From positions 1-64,000 of the forward strand of contig NZ_JBNILN010000005.1 in NCBI RefSeq assembly GCF_050107715.1: a stretch of DNA of 64,000 bases, written 5' to 3'. This document shows positions 8,083-16,483 of the stretch, piece by piece. The notes beneath the pieces were generated by a model. That model made no database searches. It was given only the letters and a program-made list of their open reading frames with translations, and was not told where the DNA came from. How positions within the stretch are numbered: the stretch's first letter is position 1; the number at the start of each line of letters is the position of its first letter. A program made the translations under genes and the position numbers. Origin of the DNA: Metabacillus_B sp050107715 (GTDB taxonomy: Bacteria > Bacillota > Bacilli > Bacillales > Bacillaceae).

Positions 8083-8703
8083 TTACATACTCTTATTTTT
8101 ACTCAATAGTTTTCCATCTTGAAATTCAAGAAAAATATTGCGCGATTCTTCTTCACTTTTGTAAACATATATAGTCCCCTTGAATTCTCCCTCCGCTCCT
8201 CCACTCTGCTGAGTTATGACTCCTTCACCGCCAAGAATCTCTGTCGTCTCTTCATAGGTCATGCCAATATTCACCTGATTTAGCTTGGCTTCCGTTGCAG
8301 TTACTTCAGGATCTGGCTGAATAGTAAATTCTTGAAGATTATCCAGCTTGTCATCAATGAACCCCCCCTGGACGAAACCAAAACCCTCTGAATCTCTCCA
8401 CGTGTAAATTTCAATCTCTGTTGCCGTACCTTTTTCCCCTTTTGACCCCATGATGTCAGCTATTTCCTCATAACTCATGCCGGCTTTTAACTGAAGAAAC
8501 TTGTCCAGTGTAGCGGCACCCTCCTCATTCCCGGCCTTAGCTGCATCCTTATTTTCGCTTTCCTGATTCTTCTCTTCCTTAGGCGCTGTTTCTTCCGCGC
8601 CGGCAGACTCGGAGCTCTTCCCGCCTTCACTCTCTCCACAGCCCGCTAAAACTGCCATTCCGAGTACAGTTGCTGATACCCATCCTAATTTGCCGAAATT
8701 CAT
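8083..8703 (-). CDS. Lipoprotein with two SmpA/DUF3862-like repeats
   Basis: 206 residues from the ATG at 8703, which is preceded by AAGGGAGAG; the longer frame to 8763 has no such site. The lipobox VLAGC is followed by an acidic, low-complexity linker (about residues 20-65) rich in Glu, Ser and Ala. Two similar modules follow, beginning FLQLKAGMSYEEIADIMG and LNQVNIGMTYEETTEILG, each with the GMSYEE...G pattern of SmpA/BamE-like DUF3862 domains. Cell-surface protein of unknown role; an internal duplication is evident. Confidence 0.8.
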   Translation of the reverse strand: MNFGKLGWVSATVLGMAVLAGCGESEGGKSSESAGAEETAPKEEKNQESENKDAAKAGNEEGAATLDKFLQLKAGMSYEEIADIMGSKGEKGTATEIEIYTWRDSEGFGFVQGGFIDDKLDNLQEFTIQPDPEVTATEAKLNQVNIGMTYEETTEILGGEGVITQQSGGAEGEFKGTIYVYKSEEESRNIFLEFQDGKLLSKNKSM

Positions 8704-8912
8704 CGTATCTCTCCCTTTTCTAACATTTAAGTAAAATAATAACAACAAATTTTCTTTTTCCACAGATTAACTAAACATAAACCAGAATGGATAAACAAAT
8801 CAGTTCTTCCCAGCACGAAAAGGTTCATCTAATCGACAAACCTTATCGAGCTGCTCTGTGGTACGATAATCATTGTAATCAACCATTTTACAGCACTGGA
8901 GATGAATGAAGG

Positions 8913-9335
8913 ATGACGACCGGATTTATCATTTTGCTGATTATCCTCGCCGGCCTTAAAGTTGTGTTAGCCAGTCCTCCCACCTTTGTCGTAGAATGGA
9001 TGCTCAGCAAATTCGCCATGCATCCGAAGCTGGAAGAACCCGCTACTACTGTAACCTTTGACGGAAAACACCTCGAAGGCCATGATAAAGCTCAATTTAT
9101 TGATCAGTTTAACGAAGCCATCTATTACGATCAGTATGAAGAACTCCCTTCCAACGACGGAAAGCCCCTGATCATTGACACGAAAAAGGGGAAAAAGGAT
9201 GTCAGACTGTTCGTCTACATTTACAACGACCGAATCGATGTCATTAAACAATATAAACAGAAAACAGCCGCATACAGCCTGCTATCTGACAGTCTTCAGG
9301 AGCGTTCAATGATGATGGCCAAAGAAATTGGGTAA
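8913..9335 (+). CDS. yfmQ: YfmQ-like membrane-anchored protein
   Basis: 140 residues. One N-terminal TM segment (about residues 4-22), then a soluble domain with VEWMLSKF, HPKLEEPATTVTFDGK and DTKKGKKDVRLFVY. I recognise these from memory as features of the B. subtilis YfmQ family, which has about the same length. Function unknown. Monocistronic, closed by a strong terminator. Confidence 0.72.
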   Translation: MTTGFIILLIILAGLKVVLASPPTFVVEWMLSKFAMHPKLEEPATTVTFDGKHLEGHDKAQFIDQFNEAIYYDQYEELPSNDGKPLIIDTKKGKKDVRLFVYIYNDRIDVIKQYKQKTAAYSLLSDSLQERSMMMAKEIG

Positions 9336-9366
9336 AAAAGACCGTCACGGAGACGGTCTTTTTTTA
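9335..9366 (+). terminator. Rho-independent terminator
   Basis: AAAGACCGTC pairs with GACGGTCTTT around an ACGGA loop, followed by seven T residues. Confidence 0.9.
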
Positions 9367-9513
9367 TTGGATGATGGAACCATTGCAGCTGTTGAAGCTC
9401 ACTCTGTCATTCTTATTACACTCTGTTTCCCAGCAAAACTAACCCTATAAATACCTGAGAACCATAAAATATAGCAATAACCAGATAGGTTAAAAAATTT
9501 CTGTAAGAGGCTA

Positions 9514-9544
9514 TTGAAAGCGAGCGTTCAATTAATGGTAAAAT
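9514..9544 (+). promoter_or_regulatory. Possible promoter of the helicase operon
   Basis: TTGAAA (9514-9519) and an extended -10 TGG-TAAAAT (9536-9544) are separated by 19 nt, slightly long for sigma-A. It lies about 30 nt before the start at 9575. Confidence 0.35.
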
Positions 9545-9574
9545 AAGAGAAACGATACGAACGGAGGAACCCTG

Positions 9575-9898
9575 ATGCCCATTTACAACAAACTCGTACG
9601 CGACAACATACCGCATATCATTGAAGCAACCGGCAAATCCTTTGAAACCCGCATTTTAGAGAACGATGAATACGTTAACGAATTGAAGAAAAAGAGCTTT
9701 GAAGAACTCGATGAATACATGACTGCGGAAACGAATGCAGAAGCAGTTGAAGAGCTCGCCGATCTCATGGAAATCATCAAGGCGTTTGCAGAGGTGCACG
9801 GCTCAAGCCTGGCCGAAGTAGAAAAGATCCGTCAGGAAAAAGCTGAGAAGCGCGGAGGGTTTGAGGAGAAGGTTTTTTTGGTTCGGGTAGAGGATTAG
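9575..9898 (+). CDS. Phosphoribosyl-ATP pyrophosphohydrolase-like (MazG-like) protein
   Basis: 107 residues; begins MPIYNKLVRDNIPHIIEATG, the hallmark of the MazG-like group annotated as phosphoribosyl-ATP pyrophosphohydrolase-like. The helix with EAVEELADLMEIIKA supplies the acidic EExxE/D metal-binding motif, and EKIRQEKAEKRGGFEEK is typical of the C-terminus. It probably hydrolyses a nucleoside triphosphate or an analogue to the monophosphate and is not the histidine-pathway HisE. The stop codon is followed immediately by the helicase ATG, with no gap, so the two proteins are probably co-regulated. Confidence 0.82.
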   Translation: MPIYNKLVRDNIPHIIEATGKSFETRILENDEYVNELKKKSFEELDEYMTAETNAEAVEELADLMEIIKAFAEVHGSSLAEVEKIRQEKAEKRGGFEEKVFLVRVED

Positions 9899-12334
9899 AT
9901 GCAGATATCCTTATATACAGAGAAGCTGCTGATTCCAGTTCTTGACCGGATTCAGCAGTCCAGCACGATTTATATTCTGACGGCCTTTGCGATGAAATCA
10001 GGAGTATCTTTGCTTAAGTCCGCTTTGGCAGAAGCTGCTGAACGGGGTGCAGATATCAAGCTTCTGACCGGAGACTACTTATATGTTACACAGCCGGATG
10101 CGTTAAAAGAATTGGCTTCCATTCATGAAAAAATTGAAGTCCGGCTATGGCGGAGCAGTGGAATCAGCTTTCATCCGAAGGCTTATTTATTTGAGTCAAA
10201 AGCGCAGGGCCATTCGATTATCGGCTCTTCCAATCTATCAAGATCCGCTTTAACGAATGGAGTGGAATGGAGTGTCGGCATCTTTGAAAATGAGGAAAAG
10301 CTTCTATTTGAAGAAGCAAGCCGAAAATTTATTGATCTGTTTCAAGCTGAAAACACCATTGCGGTTAACCTGGAAACCGCCAAACGGTACGAGGATGAAT
10401 ACATAGATTTTCACCAGCAGCATCCGAACTTAGCCAGAACCTGGACGAAGCAGGAAGAGCAGGAGCTCATGCTTCCAGGGGAAGAGAAGCCTGATCCCGA
10501 TTCTATGGTGCTGGAAACACAGGAAAACTATTCCGTCCTAGCCCCCCGCTTCGCTCAGATTGAAGCACTTGAACAGCTGCACAGTACAGTGGAGGACGGC
10601 TATAAAAAAGCCATGGTCGTTATGGCAACCGGACTGGGGAAAACCTACCTGGCCGGGTTCTTTGCTCAAAATTTTGGGAAGGTTCTTTTTATTGCCCATT
10701 TAGAAGAAATCCTTCATCAGTCGGCAGAATCCTTTTTAAACGTCATGCCTGACAAAACCGCCGGCATTTATAACGGGCGCCAAAAAAATCCCGATGCGGA
10801 TCTGCTGTTTGCTTCCATTCAAACGTTAAGCATGAAACGCCATTTAGAAGTATTCGATCCAGAGGAATTCGACTTAATCGTAGTCGATGAATTCCATCAT
10901 GCGGCGGCTGCCTCTTATCAGAAGGTGCTGGATTATTTCAAGCCTTCCTTCTTGCTCGGTGTGACAGCTACACCTGACCGAGCCGATAACCGGGATGTTT
11001 ACGCCTTATGTGAAGGAAATGTCGCCTACAAAATCGATTTTCTTGAAGCCATTCAAAGAACATGGCTCTCCCCCTTTCAGTATTATGGGGTATATGATGA
11101 AACAGACTACTCGAAGCTGACATGGCGAGGCACAAAATATGACCAGGAAGAGCTGATGGCCGTTCAGCTGAAGACGGAGCAGGCAGCCCATATTTTGCAG
11201 TCATGGAAAACCTACAGGAAAACCAGAACACTCGTCTTTTGCTCCTCCATCCGCCAGGCTGATTTCCTGTCTTCATATTTTGCAGACAATGGCTATCGGA
11301 CGGTGTCTCTTCACTCCAGGCAAAAGCAAGTCAATCGGAAGGACGCCGCCCAAGCGTTAGCTGATGGTGAACTCGATGCCATATTTACAGTGGATCTTTT
11401 CAATGAAGGCGTTGATATCCCAGCCGTGGATACCCTTCTATTCGTAAGACCTACCGAGTCTCTCACCATCTTTACTCAGCAAATCGGCCGTGGCTTGAGG
11501 CTGCATCCTGAAAAGGATCACTGTGTCATCATCGACCTCATCGGAAATTACCGGAATGCCGATATTAAGCTGAGCCTGTTTGACACACGTCCTTCAACAG
11601 AGAAAAAGGAAAAAATCATAGAGCCGGTTGTCCCTTTATCCTGCTCCGTTGACCTGGATATGCAAGTGATTAATCTGCTGAAAGAATTAACAAAAAAAAG
11701 ACAGCCACGCAAGGAACAGCTCCTAAACAACTACCAGATGGTGAAAGAAGAGCTGGGCAGAAGACCCTCATATTTGGAGCTTCACTTATATGGAGAGCTT
11801 TCGGCTCAAGACTATAAATCCGAGTTTAAAACGCTTTTCAGCTTTCTAAACTGGGCAAATGAACTGACTGCCGCTGAACAGGAGGTATTTCTCCAGCATG
11901 AAAATTGGCTGCAGGAAGCAGAGGGCACCGGAATGAGCAAAAGCTATAAAATGATTGTCCTGCTGGCAATGCTGGAACGGGGAATGGATGATTGGTATAA
12001 ACCGGTAACAGCCCTTGAAATTGCTCAATTCTTCCATACATATCTCATGTCTAAGGAGTATCGAAAGAGAATAGATTTTTCGGATGGGCAAAGCACGAAG
12101 CTGTGGGATTACAATCAGCAGAAGACAGCGGGACTAATTGAGCGGATGCCGATGACAAAATGGAGCGGAAGTTCTAAAGGACTTGCAGTATTCAACGAGG
12201 GGGAATTCTTCTTTCTTATAAACCCGGATAGCAGTGAAAAAGAAACCCTTTATTCCTGGACGAGGGAAATTTGTGAGTATCGGCTTCATCAGTATTTTGA
12301 GAGAAGGACTGCCTTAACCTTTACAGTGAGCTGA
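9899..12334 (+). CDS. DEAD/DEAH helicase with N-terminal phospholipase D-like domain
   Basis: 811 residues. The N-terminal PLD-like domain (about 1-170) has HPKAYLFE at H92, an HxK(x)4E variant of the HKD motif, and GSSNLS nearby. A superfamily 2 helicase core follows: ATGLGKT (G245-T249), DEFHHA (D330), GVTATPDR, and motif VI in QIGRGLRLHPEKDH. A C-terminal helical region of about 250 residues has no recognised motif. Such proteins are thought to act on nucleic acids, and PLD-helicase fusions are common in restriction and defence settings. Here the gene directly follows an NTP pyrophosphohydrolase-like gene. The defence role is inference. Confidence 0.85.
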   Translation: MQISLYTEKLLIPVLDRIQQSSTIYILTAFAMKSGVSLLKSALAEAAERGADIKLLTGDYLYVTQPDALKELASIHEKIEVRLWRSSGISFHPKAYLFESKAQGHSIIGSSNLSRSALTNGVEWSVGIFENEEKLLFEEASRKFIDLFQAENTIAVNLETAKRYEDEYIDFHQQHPNLARTWTKQEEQELMLPGEEKPDPDSMVLETQENYSVLAPRFAQIEALEQLHSTVEDGYKKAMVVMATGLGKTYLAGFFAQNFGKVLFIAHLEEILHQSAESFLNVMPDKTAGIYNGRQKNPDADLLFASIQTLSMKRHLEVFDPEEFDLIVVDEFHHAAAASYQKVLDYFKPSFLLGVTATPDRADNRDVYALCEGNVAYKIDFLEAIQRTWLSPFQYYGVYDETDYSKLTWRGTKYDQEELMAVQLKTEQAAHILQSWKTYRKTRTLVFCSSIRQADFLSSYFADNGYRTVSLHSRQKQVNRKDAAQALADGELDAIFTVDLFNEGVDIPAVDTLLFVRPTESLTIFTQQIGRGLRLHPEKDHCVIIDLIGNYRNADIKLSLFDTRPSTEKKEKIIEPVVPLSCSVDLDMQVINLLKELTKKRQPRKEQLLNNYQMVKEELGRRPSYLELHLYGELSAQDYKSEFKTLFSFLNWANELTAAEQEVFLQHENWLQEAEGTGMSKSYKMIVLLAMLERGMDDWYKPVTALEIAQFFHTYLMSKEYRKRIDFSDGQSTKLWDYNQQKTAGLIERMPMTKWSGSSKGLAVFNEGEFFFLINPDSSEKETLYSWTREICEYRLHQYFERRTALTFTVS

Positions 12335-12370
12335 AAGTCAAATTCTCACCCCAGCACAAATTCAATTTAA

Positions 12371-12413
12371 AACTATTAACACATTCCCGCTCTTATTAAC
12401 GTGTTAAATAGTT
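12371..12413. repeat. Imperfect inverted repeat
   Basis: AACTATTAACAC and GTGTTAAATAGTT are complementary except for one extra base, separated by 18 nt. It lies between the helicase gene and the next gene. There is no U-tract, so it could be an operator or mRNA-end hairpin rather than a terminator. Confidence 0.4.
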
Positions 12414-12523
12414 TCCCAATCCCAAAAGAAAGGTATAAGTAACATATCAACCCAAAAAGTCAGCACCACTACCCATCAGCCATCTTTCCCTATTACACAG
12501 GACACTTCAGGAGGTCATGAACC

Positions 12524-12781
12524 ATGCTGACTGTACAGCTCACTGTTTTTGCCGTGATTCTAGCTATTTTGCTCCTGGCTGCGATCTTTCTTTCGAAAAG
12601 GTTAGGGATCAGCAAGGAGATTGTTTTGTTTGGATATTTGATTTTTCTTTTTATTGGTCTCTTGGTTCTGAATTTGCTTCAGGCCGGACCGCTCGTTCTG
12701 ATTGTGCTGCCGATTCTGCTTACGGCACTTTCGATAGGCGGATTAGTTCGGGCCATTATTAAAACGAAATACGAGGGATGA
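12524..12781 (+). CDS. Small membrane protein
   Basis: 85 residues, almost entirely hydrophobic, with two or three TM helices (about 3-22, 33-53, 56-76) and a short basic tail RAIIKTKYEG. AGGAGG at 12509-12514 lies 9 nt before the ATG at 12524. A competing ATG at 12517 opens a different frame without membrane character, so it is rejected. Function unknown. Confidence 0.65.
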   Translation: MLTVQLTVFAVILAILLLAAIFLSKRLGISKEIVLFGYLIFLFIGLLVLNLLQAGPLVLIVLPILLTALSIGGLVRAIIKTKYEG

Positions 12782-12817
12782 AAAGGTCAAAGCAATGCCT
12801 CATTGCTTTGACCTTTT
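12781..12817. terminator. Bidirectional terminator
   Basis: A perfect 17-bp stem (12781-12797 with 12801-12817) and a 3-nt loop, starting with AAAAGGTCAAAG. It overlaps the stops of the flanking convergent genes. Confidence 0.92.
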
Positions 12818-13618
12818 TTCCGCCTCCTTCATTCCGAGAATTAAATTGAGGCCGATGTGTTCCTGAAATTCGTTTTTCTCGTTTAGCTTTTGCAGCGCAC
12901 GATGCAGATCTTTTTCGAATGCTCCTTTGAATTCATTCACGTATACTGGTCTGCCGCAGGATGTTGAGTAGAGGTTGCCTATGATGGATTCTATACTCCA
13001 CTTAACTGTGTGGACGGGCAGGTGGATGACTTCTGTTTGGAATGGTGATTGGTTCATTCTCTCCTCATAGCTGATCGGTGGATGTGCGTATACCGTGTTT
13101 CCCGCTTTCCGCTCTTCCCCGTACCATTTCTTCACAATTCGCTCTGTTTCTTCCTGCCAAGGTTCAAGCTGCTGCCCGGGATGATAGGCGTCGATGATCG
13201 CTACTCCCCCGCCGGGAGCAATGGCTTCGTAAAGTTGGCCAAGGACCGTCTGCTGGTCCATCCAATGGAAGGCTTTGGCGATCATCACGAGGCGGATCGA
13301 ATCATGAGAGAGGCTTCTTACATAGTCTTCTGCCCTTCCTCCTATCCATTCACAGTGGCCGATTCTAGCATCCTCGCTTCTGCGCTTCGCTTCTATCAGC
13401 ATTTCTTCCTCCGGATCAATCCCGGTGATCCGTTCAAACCAATCTGCAAATCGGAGTGTGAGCTGACCGGTGCCGCAGCCGAGGTCCAGCAGCCGGCCGG
13501 TCCCATCAAGAGAGTACCGGTTTACAAGGAAGCGGACTAATTCAGGAGGATAGACGGGGCGGTATTTGGCATAATAGGATGCTGTGCCTTTGAACAGGTC
13601 TTTTCCATAGTTTTTCAC
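12800..13618 (-). CDS. Class I SAM-dependent methyltransferase
   Basis: 272 residues from a GTG at 13618; AGGGAGG lies about 10 nt upstream, whereas the ATG at 13651 has no such site. Motif I LLDLGCGTGQLT, acidic motif II ITGIDPEEEM and post-motif AKAFHWM identify a class I (UbiE/COQ5-like) methyltransferase. The KYRPVYPPELVRFLV start is common in this group. The substrate cannot be predicted. It is convergent to the small membrane protein and stands alone. Confidence 0.85.
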   Translation of the reverse strand: MKNYGKDLFKGTASYYAKYRPVYPPELVRFLVNRYSLDGTGRLLDLGCGTGQLTLRFADWFERITGIDPEEEMLIEAKRRSEDARIGHCEWIGGRAEDYVRSLSHDSIRLVMIAKAFHWMDQQTVLGQLYEAIAPGGGVAIIDAYHPGQQLEPWQEETERIVKKWYGEERKAGNTVYAHPPISYEERMNQSPFQTEVIHLPVHTVKWSIESIIGNLYSTSCGRPVYVNEFKGAFEKDLHRALQKLNEKNEFQEHIGLNLILGMKEAEKRSKQ

Positions 13619-13749
13619 GATAGGGTTTCCTCCCTGAGCATAAGAAAGCATCAGCCTTTTTAGTAGATAGCAGCTGATGCTTCTGTGGTTAGGTATAGTT
13701 TACTTTTTTAAGAAAGAATACGTAAAGCATCGTGTTGATTTTTTTACTC

Positions 13750-13817
13750 TTGTTGATTGGAGTGGAAGGCGTGGGACTCCGGGCTCGCCCTCTAGCTGCA
13801 ATCAACATCTACGTTTT
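13750..13817. repeat. Dispersed repeat, copy A (degenerate)
   Basis: TGTTGATTGGAGTGGAAGGC at 13751-13770 is the reverse complement, with one mismatch, of GCCTTCCGCTCCAATCAACA near 58063-58082. The copy ends GCTGCAATCAACA, matching the other end of copy B. Short internally deleted member of the family also found at 45972, about 47040 and 57945. Confidence 0.65.
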
Positions 13818-13935
13818 GTAAAAGAGAACACCTTTTACTTATTTGGACTCAATTGTAATAAATTGGTTTATTCATCATCCGAAAGTGGTAAGGAATCAGA
13901 GGCAATAAGACTTAATTTATTGGAGGGAACGGTGT

Positions 13936-14403
13936 ATGTACGCAGGATTTTGGCAGCGGGCGGGTGCCTATTTGCTAGATGGAATTGTTGGTAATCTCAT
14001 TATCTTCGTTTTTCTATTTTTTATGGCCGGGGTGGACTTGCTGGTCCGTTCTACTGGAATGGATGAGAGCGTGAGGCAGTTTGTCATCGGGTCAATCAGT
14101 TTCGTTGTTTATCTTTCTTCTAATTGGCTGTACTACGCTGTGATGGAATCATCGGGAACGCAGGCCACGCTTGGAAAGATGGCTGTCGGAATCGTCGTAA
14201 CGGACCAGGAGTATAAGCGCATCTCTTTTGGGAGGGCTACTGTCAGGTACTTTGCCTCCCTGTTGTCTATCCTCATTTTCTTCATCGGCTTCATTATTGC
14301 AGGCTTTACGGAAAAGAAACAGGCGCTTCATGATTTCCTAGCCGGCACCTATGTTTTGAAAAAGGAAGCCGGTCAGGCGGCAGACAGGCCAGCAGCTTCT
14401 TAA
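13936..14403 (+). CDS. RDD family membrane protein
   Basis: 155 residues. The start MYAGFWQRAGAYLLDGIV carries the Arg-Asp-Asp-type motif of RDD proteins (R8, D15), and the C-terminal ALHDFLAGTYVL is also diagnostic. Three or four TM helices. GGAGGG lies 7 nt before the ATG. The family has been linked to ion exchange in some bacteria, but most members have no defined role. Followed by the K+ channel gene, though separated by about 100 bp. Confidence 0.85.
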   Translation: MYAGFWQRAGAYLLDGIVGNLIIFVFLFFMAGVDLLVRSTGMDESVRQFVIGSISFVVYLSSNWLYYAVMESSGTQATLGKMAVGIVVTDQEYKRISFGRATVRYFASLLSILIFFIGFIIAGFTEKKQALHDFLAGTYVLKKEAGQAADRPAAS

Positions 14404-14504
14404 GCTATCCAGACTTCGCCTTTGCTGAAGTCTCTTTTTTTCTCTGTAAGATTCACCTAAAAACCTTTATGATAAAGGAGAGATTATCTAAAAGGAGAAA
14501 ATGC

Positions 14505-15533
14505 ATGATCTTATTTAGAAAACTGTATGTAAAAGCAATGAAGGTCAAATTCCTCACCCTCCTTGCGGTAACGCTCTTATTCCTGATTATCAACACCTGG
14601 ATCATGAGGGTCCTTGAACCGGAGACATTTGAGAGCAATCTTCACGCTGCCTGGTGGCTGATGACAACGATGACAACGGTAGGCTACGGGGATGTATCCC
14701 CTGTTACCGCAGCTGGACGGGTGTGGACGATGCTCGTCATCTATCCGTTCGGGATCGGCATTTTCGGAATCGTAATTGGCATGATCGTCGATTCGTTTTC
14801 TAAGCATAAACAAATGAAGGAAGAGGGAAGGCTTATGTATCGGGGACAGCACCACTATGTTTTGATCGGCTGGACACAAAAGTCTAGGGAAGCAGCGAAG
14901 GAATTGATGCTGGAGGAGCCGGAAGCGGATCTCGTTTTGATTGACGAGCTTGAAAAGTCACCTATGACTCACGAACGGTTCCATTACATACAGGGAAGTG
15001 CCACAGACACGGCCATCCTGGATCAGGCCGGGGCTGCCCGGGCAAAGGCAGTTCTCATCTTTGCCCCTGCCCATGTGGAGGATATGGATCTTGCCGATGG
15101 CAGGACACTTCTGATTGCTTCAAGCATTGAGGAGTATGATACAGGTACGGAATCCAATATTTATACGATTGCCGAAATTCTCAATAAACAGCACGTGAAA
15201 ATGTTTAAGCATGTTAGCGTAGATGAATTCATCCTTTCTGAACATGCCGCCTCCCATCTGATGGCAAGGTCCGCCCGTCATCATGGAACGAGCACGATTT
15301 TCGGCAAGCTATTGAACAACGGCCGGGGCGGGGAAGAGCTTCATGAAGTTTCCGCTCTTCCGGAATGGAAAACCTATCGCGACGCGTTTGAAAGCCTAAA
15401 GGATAAAAATGCGCTGCTGCTGTCGGATCAGGAGCATATCAACGTGCTGCAAAAGCTTGATCACCCGCTCGCTCCCGGCACAAAGCTGTATGTCGTATGC
15501 GATAAAGAGAGCAGGAAACGGATTGGACAATAG
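14505..15533 (+). CDS. yugO: Potassium channel with RCK/TrkA-N domain, YugO-like
   Basis: 342 residues. The ATG at 14505 has AAAGGAG 7 nt upstream; the longer frame from 14469 lacks a site. TM1 (about 13-33), pore helix with selectivity filter TTVGYGD (about 57-63), TM2 (about 75-97), then a cytoplasmic RCK domain starting HHYVLIGWTQKSREA with a variant nucleotide-binding fold. The architecture is that of two-TM K+ channels such as B. subtilis YugO, which acts in biofilm electrical signalling. The next gene starts inside its 3' end. Confidence 0.85.
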   Translation: MILFRKLYVKAMKVKFLTLLAVTLLFLIINTWIMRVLEPETFESNLHAAWWLMTTMTTVGYGDVSPVTAAGRVWTMLVIYPFGIGIFGIVIGMIVDSFSKHKQMKEEGRLMYRGQHHYVLIGWTQKSREAAKELMLEEPEADLVLIDELEKSPMTHERFHYIQGSATDTAILDQAGAARAKAVLIFAPAHVEDMDLADGRTLLIASSIEEYDTGTESNIYTIAEILNKQHVKMFKHVSVDEFILSEHAASHLMARSARHHGTSTIFGKLLNNGRGGEELHEVSALPEWKTYRDAFESLKDKNALLLSDQEHINVLQKLDHPLAPGTKLYVVCDKESRKRIGQ

Positions 15534-15876
15534 GCGGACGCGTTTTGCCATTAAAGCGGGATGGCTTGGATTAACAGGTCTTGTTAACATTTTGGCGGGC
15601 TTCCTCTTTCTTTATCTATCCATTCTTTGGATGATCACCTTTATGTATGCCGCAGAGGCATTCGGCTGGACGCTCGACCCGACGCTCGATGAAGGACTGC
15701 TCCTTCCTTGCCTTATGCTTTCCGGGACGGCAATCATCTTTTATTTTCCGGCGTTGATTATGGGCAACAGGCATTTGCGGAGTAAAGGGAAGCTCGGAAA
15801 ACCGTATGATGTGCTGTATTTTGTGATGATGTTTGCGATTGGAATCGGTCTCGCCCTGAAAGAACGCGGATTTTAA
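15523..15876 (+). CDS. Small three-TM protein coupled to the K+ channel
   Basis: 117 residues from a TTG at 15523, preceded by AGGAAACGGA. It overlaps the channel gene by 11 bp, so translation is coupled. The upstream extension of the frame lies inside the channel gene and is not plausible. Three TM helices are visible: GWLGLTGLVNILAGFLFLYL, LLLPCLMLSGTAIIFYF and DVLYFVMMFAIGIGLAL. It could be a subunit or modulator of the channel. B. subtilis has an unrelated-looking small membrane gene, yugM, near yugO; I cannot claim homology. Confidence 0.6.
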   Translation: MDNRRTRFAIKAGWLGLTGLVNILAGFLFLYLSILWMITFMYAAEAFGWTLDPTLDEGLLLPCLMLSGTAIIFYFPALIMGNRHLRSKGKLGKPYDVLYFVMMFAIGIGLALKERGF

Positions 15877-15885
15877 CAAAGATGG

Positions 15886-15917
15886 AAAGAGAGGAAAGCG
15901 GCTGTTTCCCTCTCTTT
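15886..15917. terminator. Bidirectional terminator
   Basis: AAAGAGAGGAAA pairs with TTTCCCTCTCTTT, one bulged C, around GCGGCTG, between two convergent operons. Confidence 0.8.
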
Positions 15918-15918
15918 G

Positions 15919-16473
15919 TTATCCATTTTCGTTCAGCTGCTCATTGATTATATATTTTCGTAACAGAAATAGGTTTTCCTTGCTGAGAAATTGGATTTGA
16001 GAGCCGCACCGGTAAAGGCTGGACGGCAGCGTCATCGTGTTCTGAATGGAGATCCGGGCATGGATGACTTCTTCTCCGGCGAAGATTTGCAAGGAATAGG
16101 CTTCATTCATAGTCAGCGGGCGGGTCGAGATGAACCCGAACCCGTTGAAGCTGAGATCGATGATTGTCACTTTGCGTTCCGGTCCGGCTTCTGAAGTGAT
16201 TACTCCATTCAGCTGGCACGGATGCCTGTAAAACCTTCTGCGCTCATTCGGTGCTTTCCGTTCCTGAAGCGGCAGGTAAAGGTACAGGTTGAATTCCTCC
16301 TGTTTAAGGACATAGGCGTGAAAGGATTGCTGATTGTATTTGCATGTCAGCTTGTCCCCCAGGCTGATTCCGGTCTTATCCTTAACGACCACATTCATCA
16401 GCTCGCCTTTAATTTCATGAAGGCCTGCGGTGAGGGTCCTGTGGTCTTTTGTCACGATTGTAATATATTCCAT
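15919..16473 (-). CDS. PilZ domain protein
   Basis: 184 residues from the ATG at 16473, which has AAGGGG 6 nt upstream; an ATG at 16497 overlaps the preceding gene and has no site. The C-terminal PilZ domain carries both cyclic-di-GMP binding motifs: RRRFYRHP (RxxxR) and DLSFNGFGF (D/NxSxxG). An N-terminal YcgR-like beta domain (about 1-85) precedes it, so the product resembles flagellar brakes of the YpfA/YcgR type. Last gene of the FapA-GAF-PilZ operon. Confidence 0.88.
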   Translation of the reverse strand: MEYITIVTKDHRTLTAGLHEIKGELMNVVVKDKTGISLGDKLTCKYNQQSFHAYVLKQEEFNLYLYLPLQERKAPNERRRFYRHPCQLNGVITSEAGPERKVTIIDLSFNGFGFISTRPLTMNEAYSLQIFAGEEVIHARISIQNTMTLPSSLYRCGSQIQFLSKENLFLLRKYIINEQLNENG

Positions 16474-16483
16474 TGAGTTCCCC

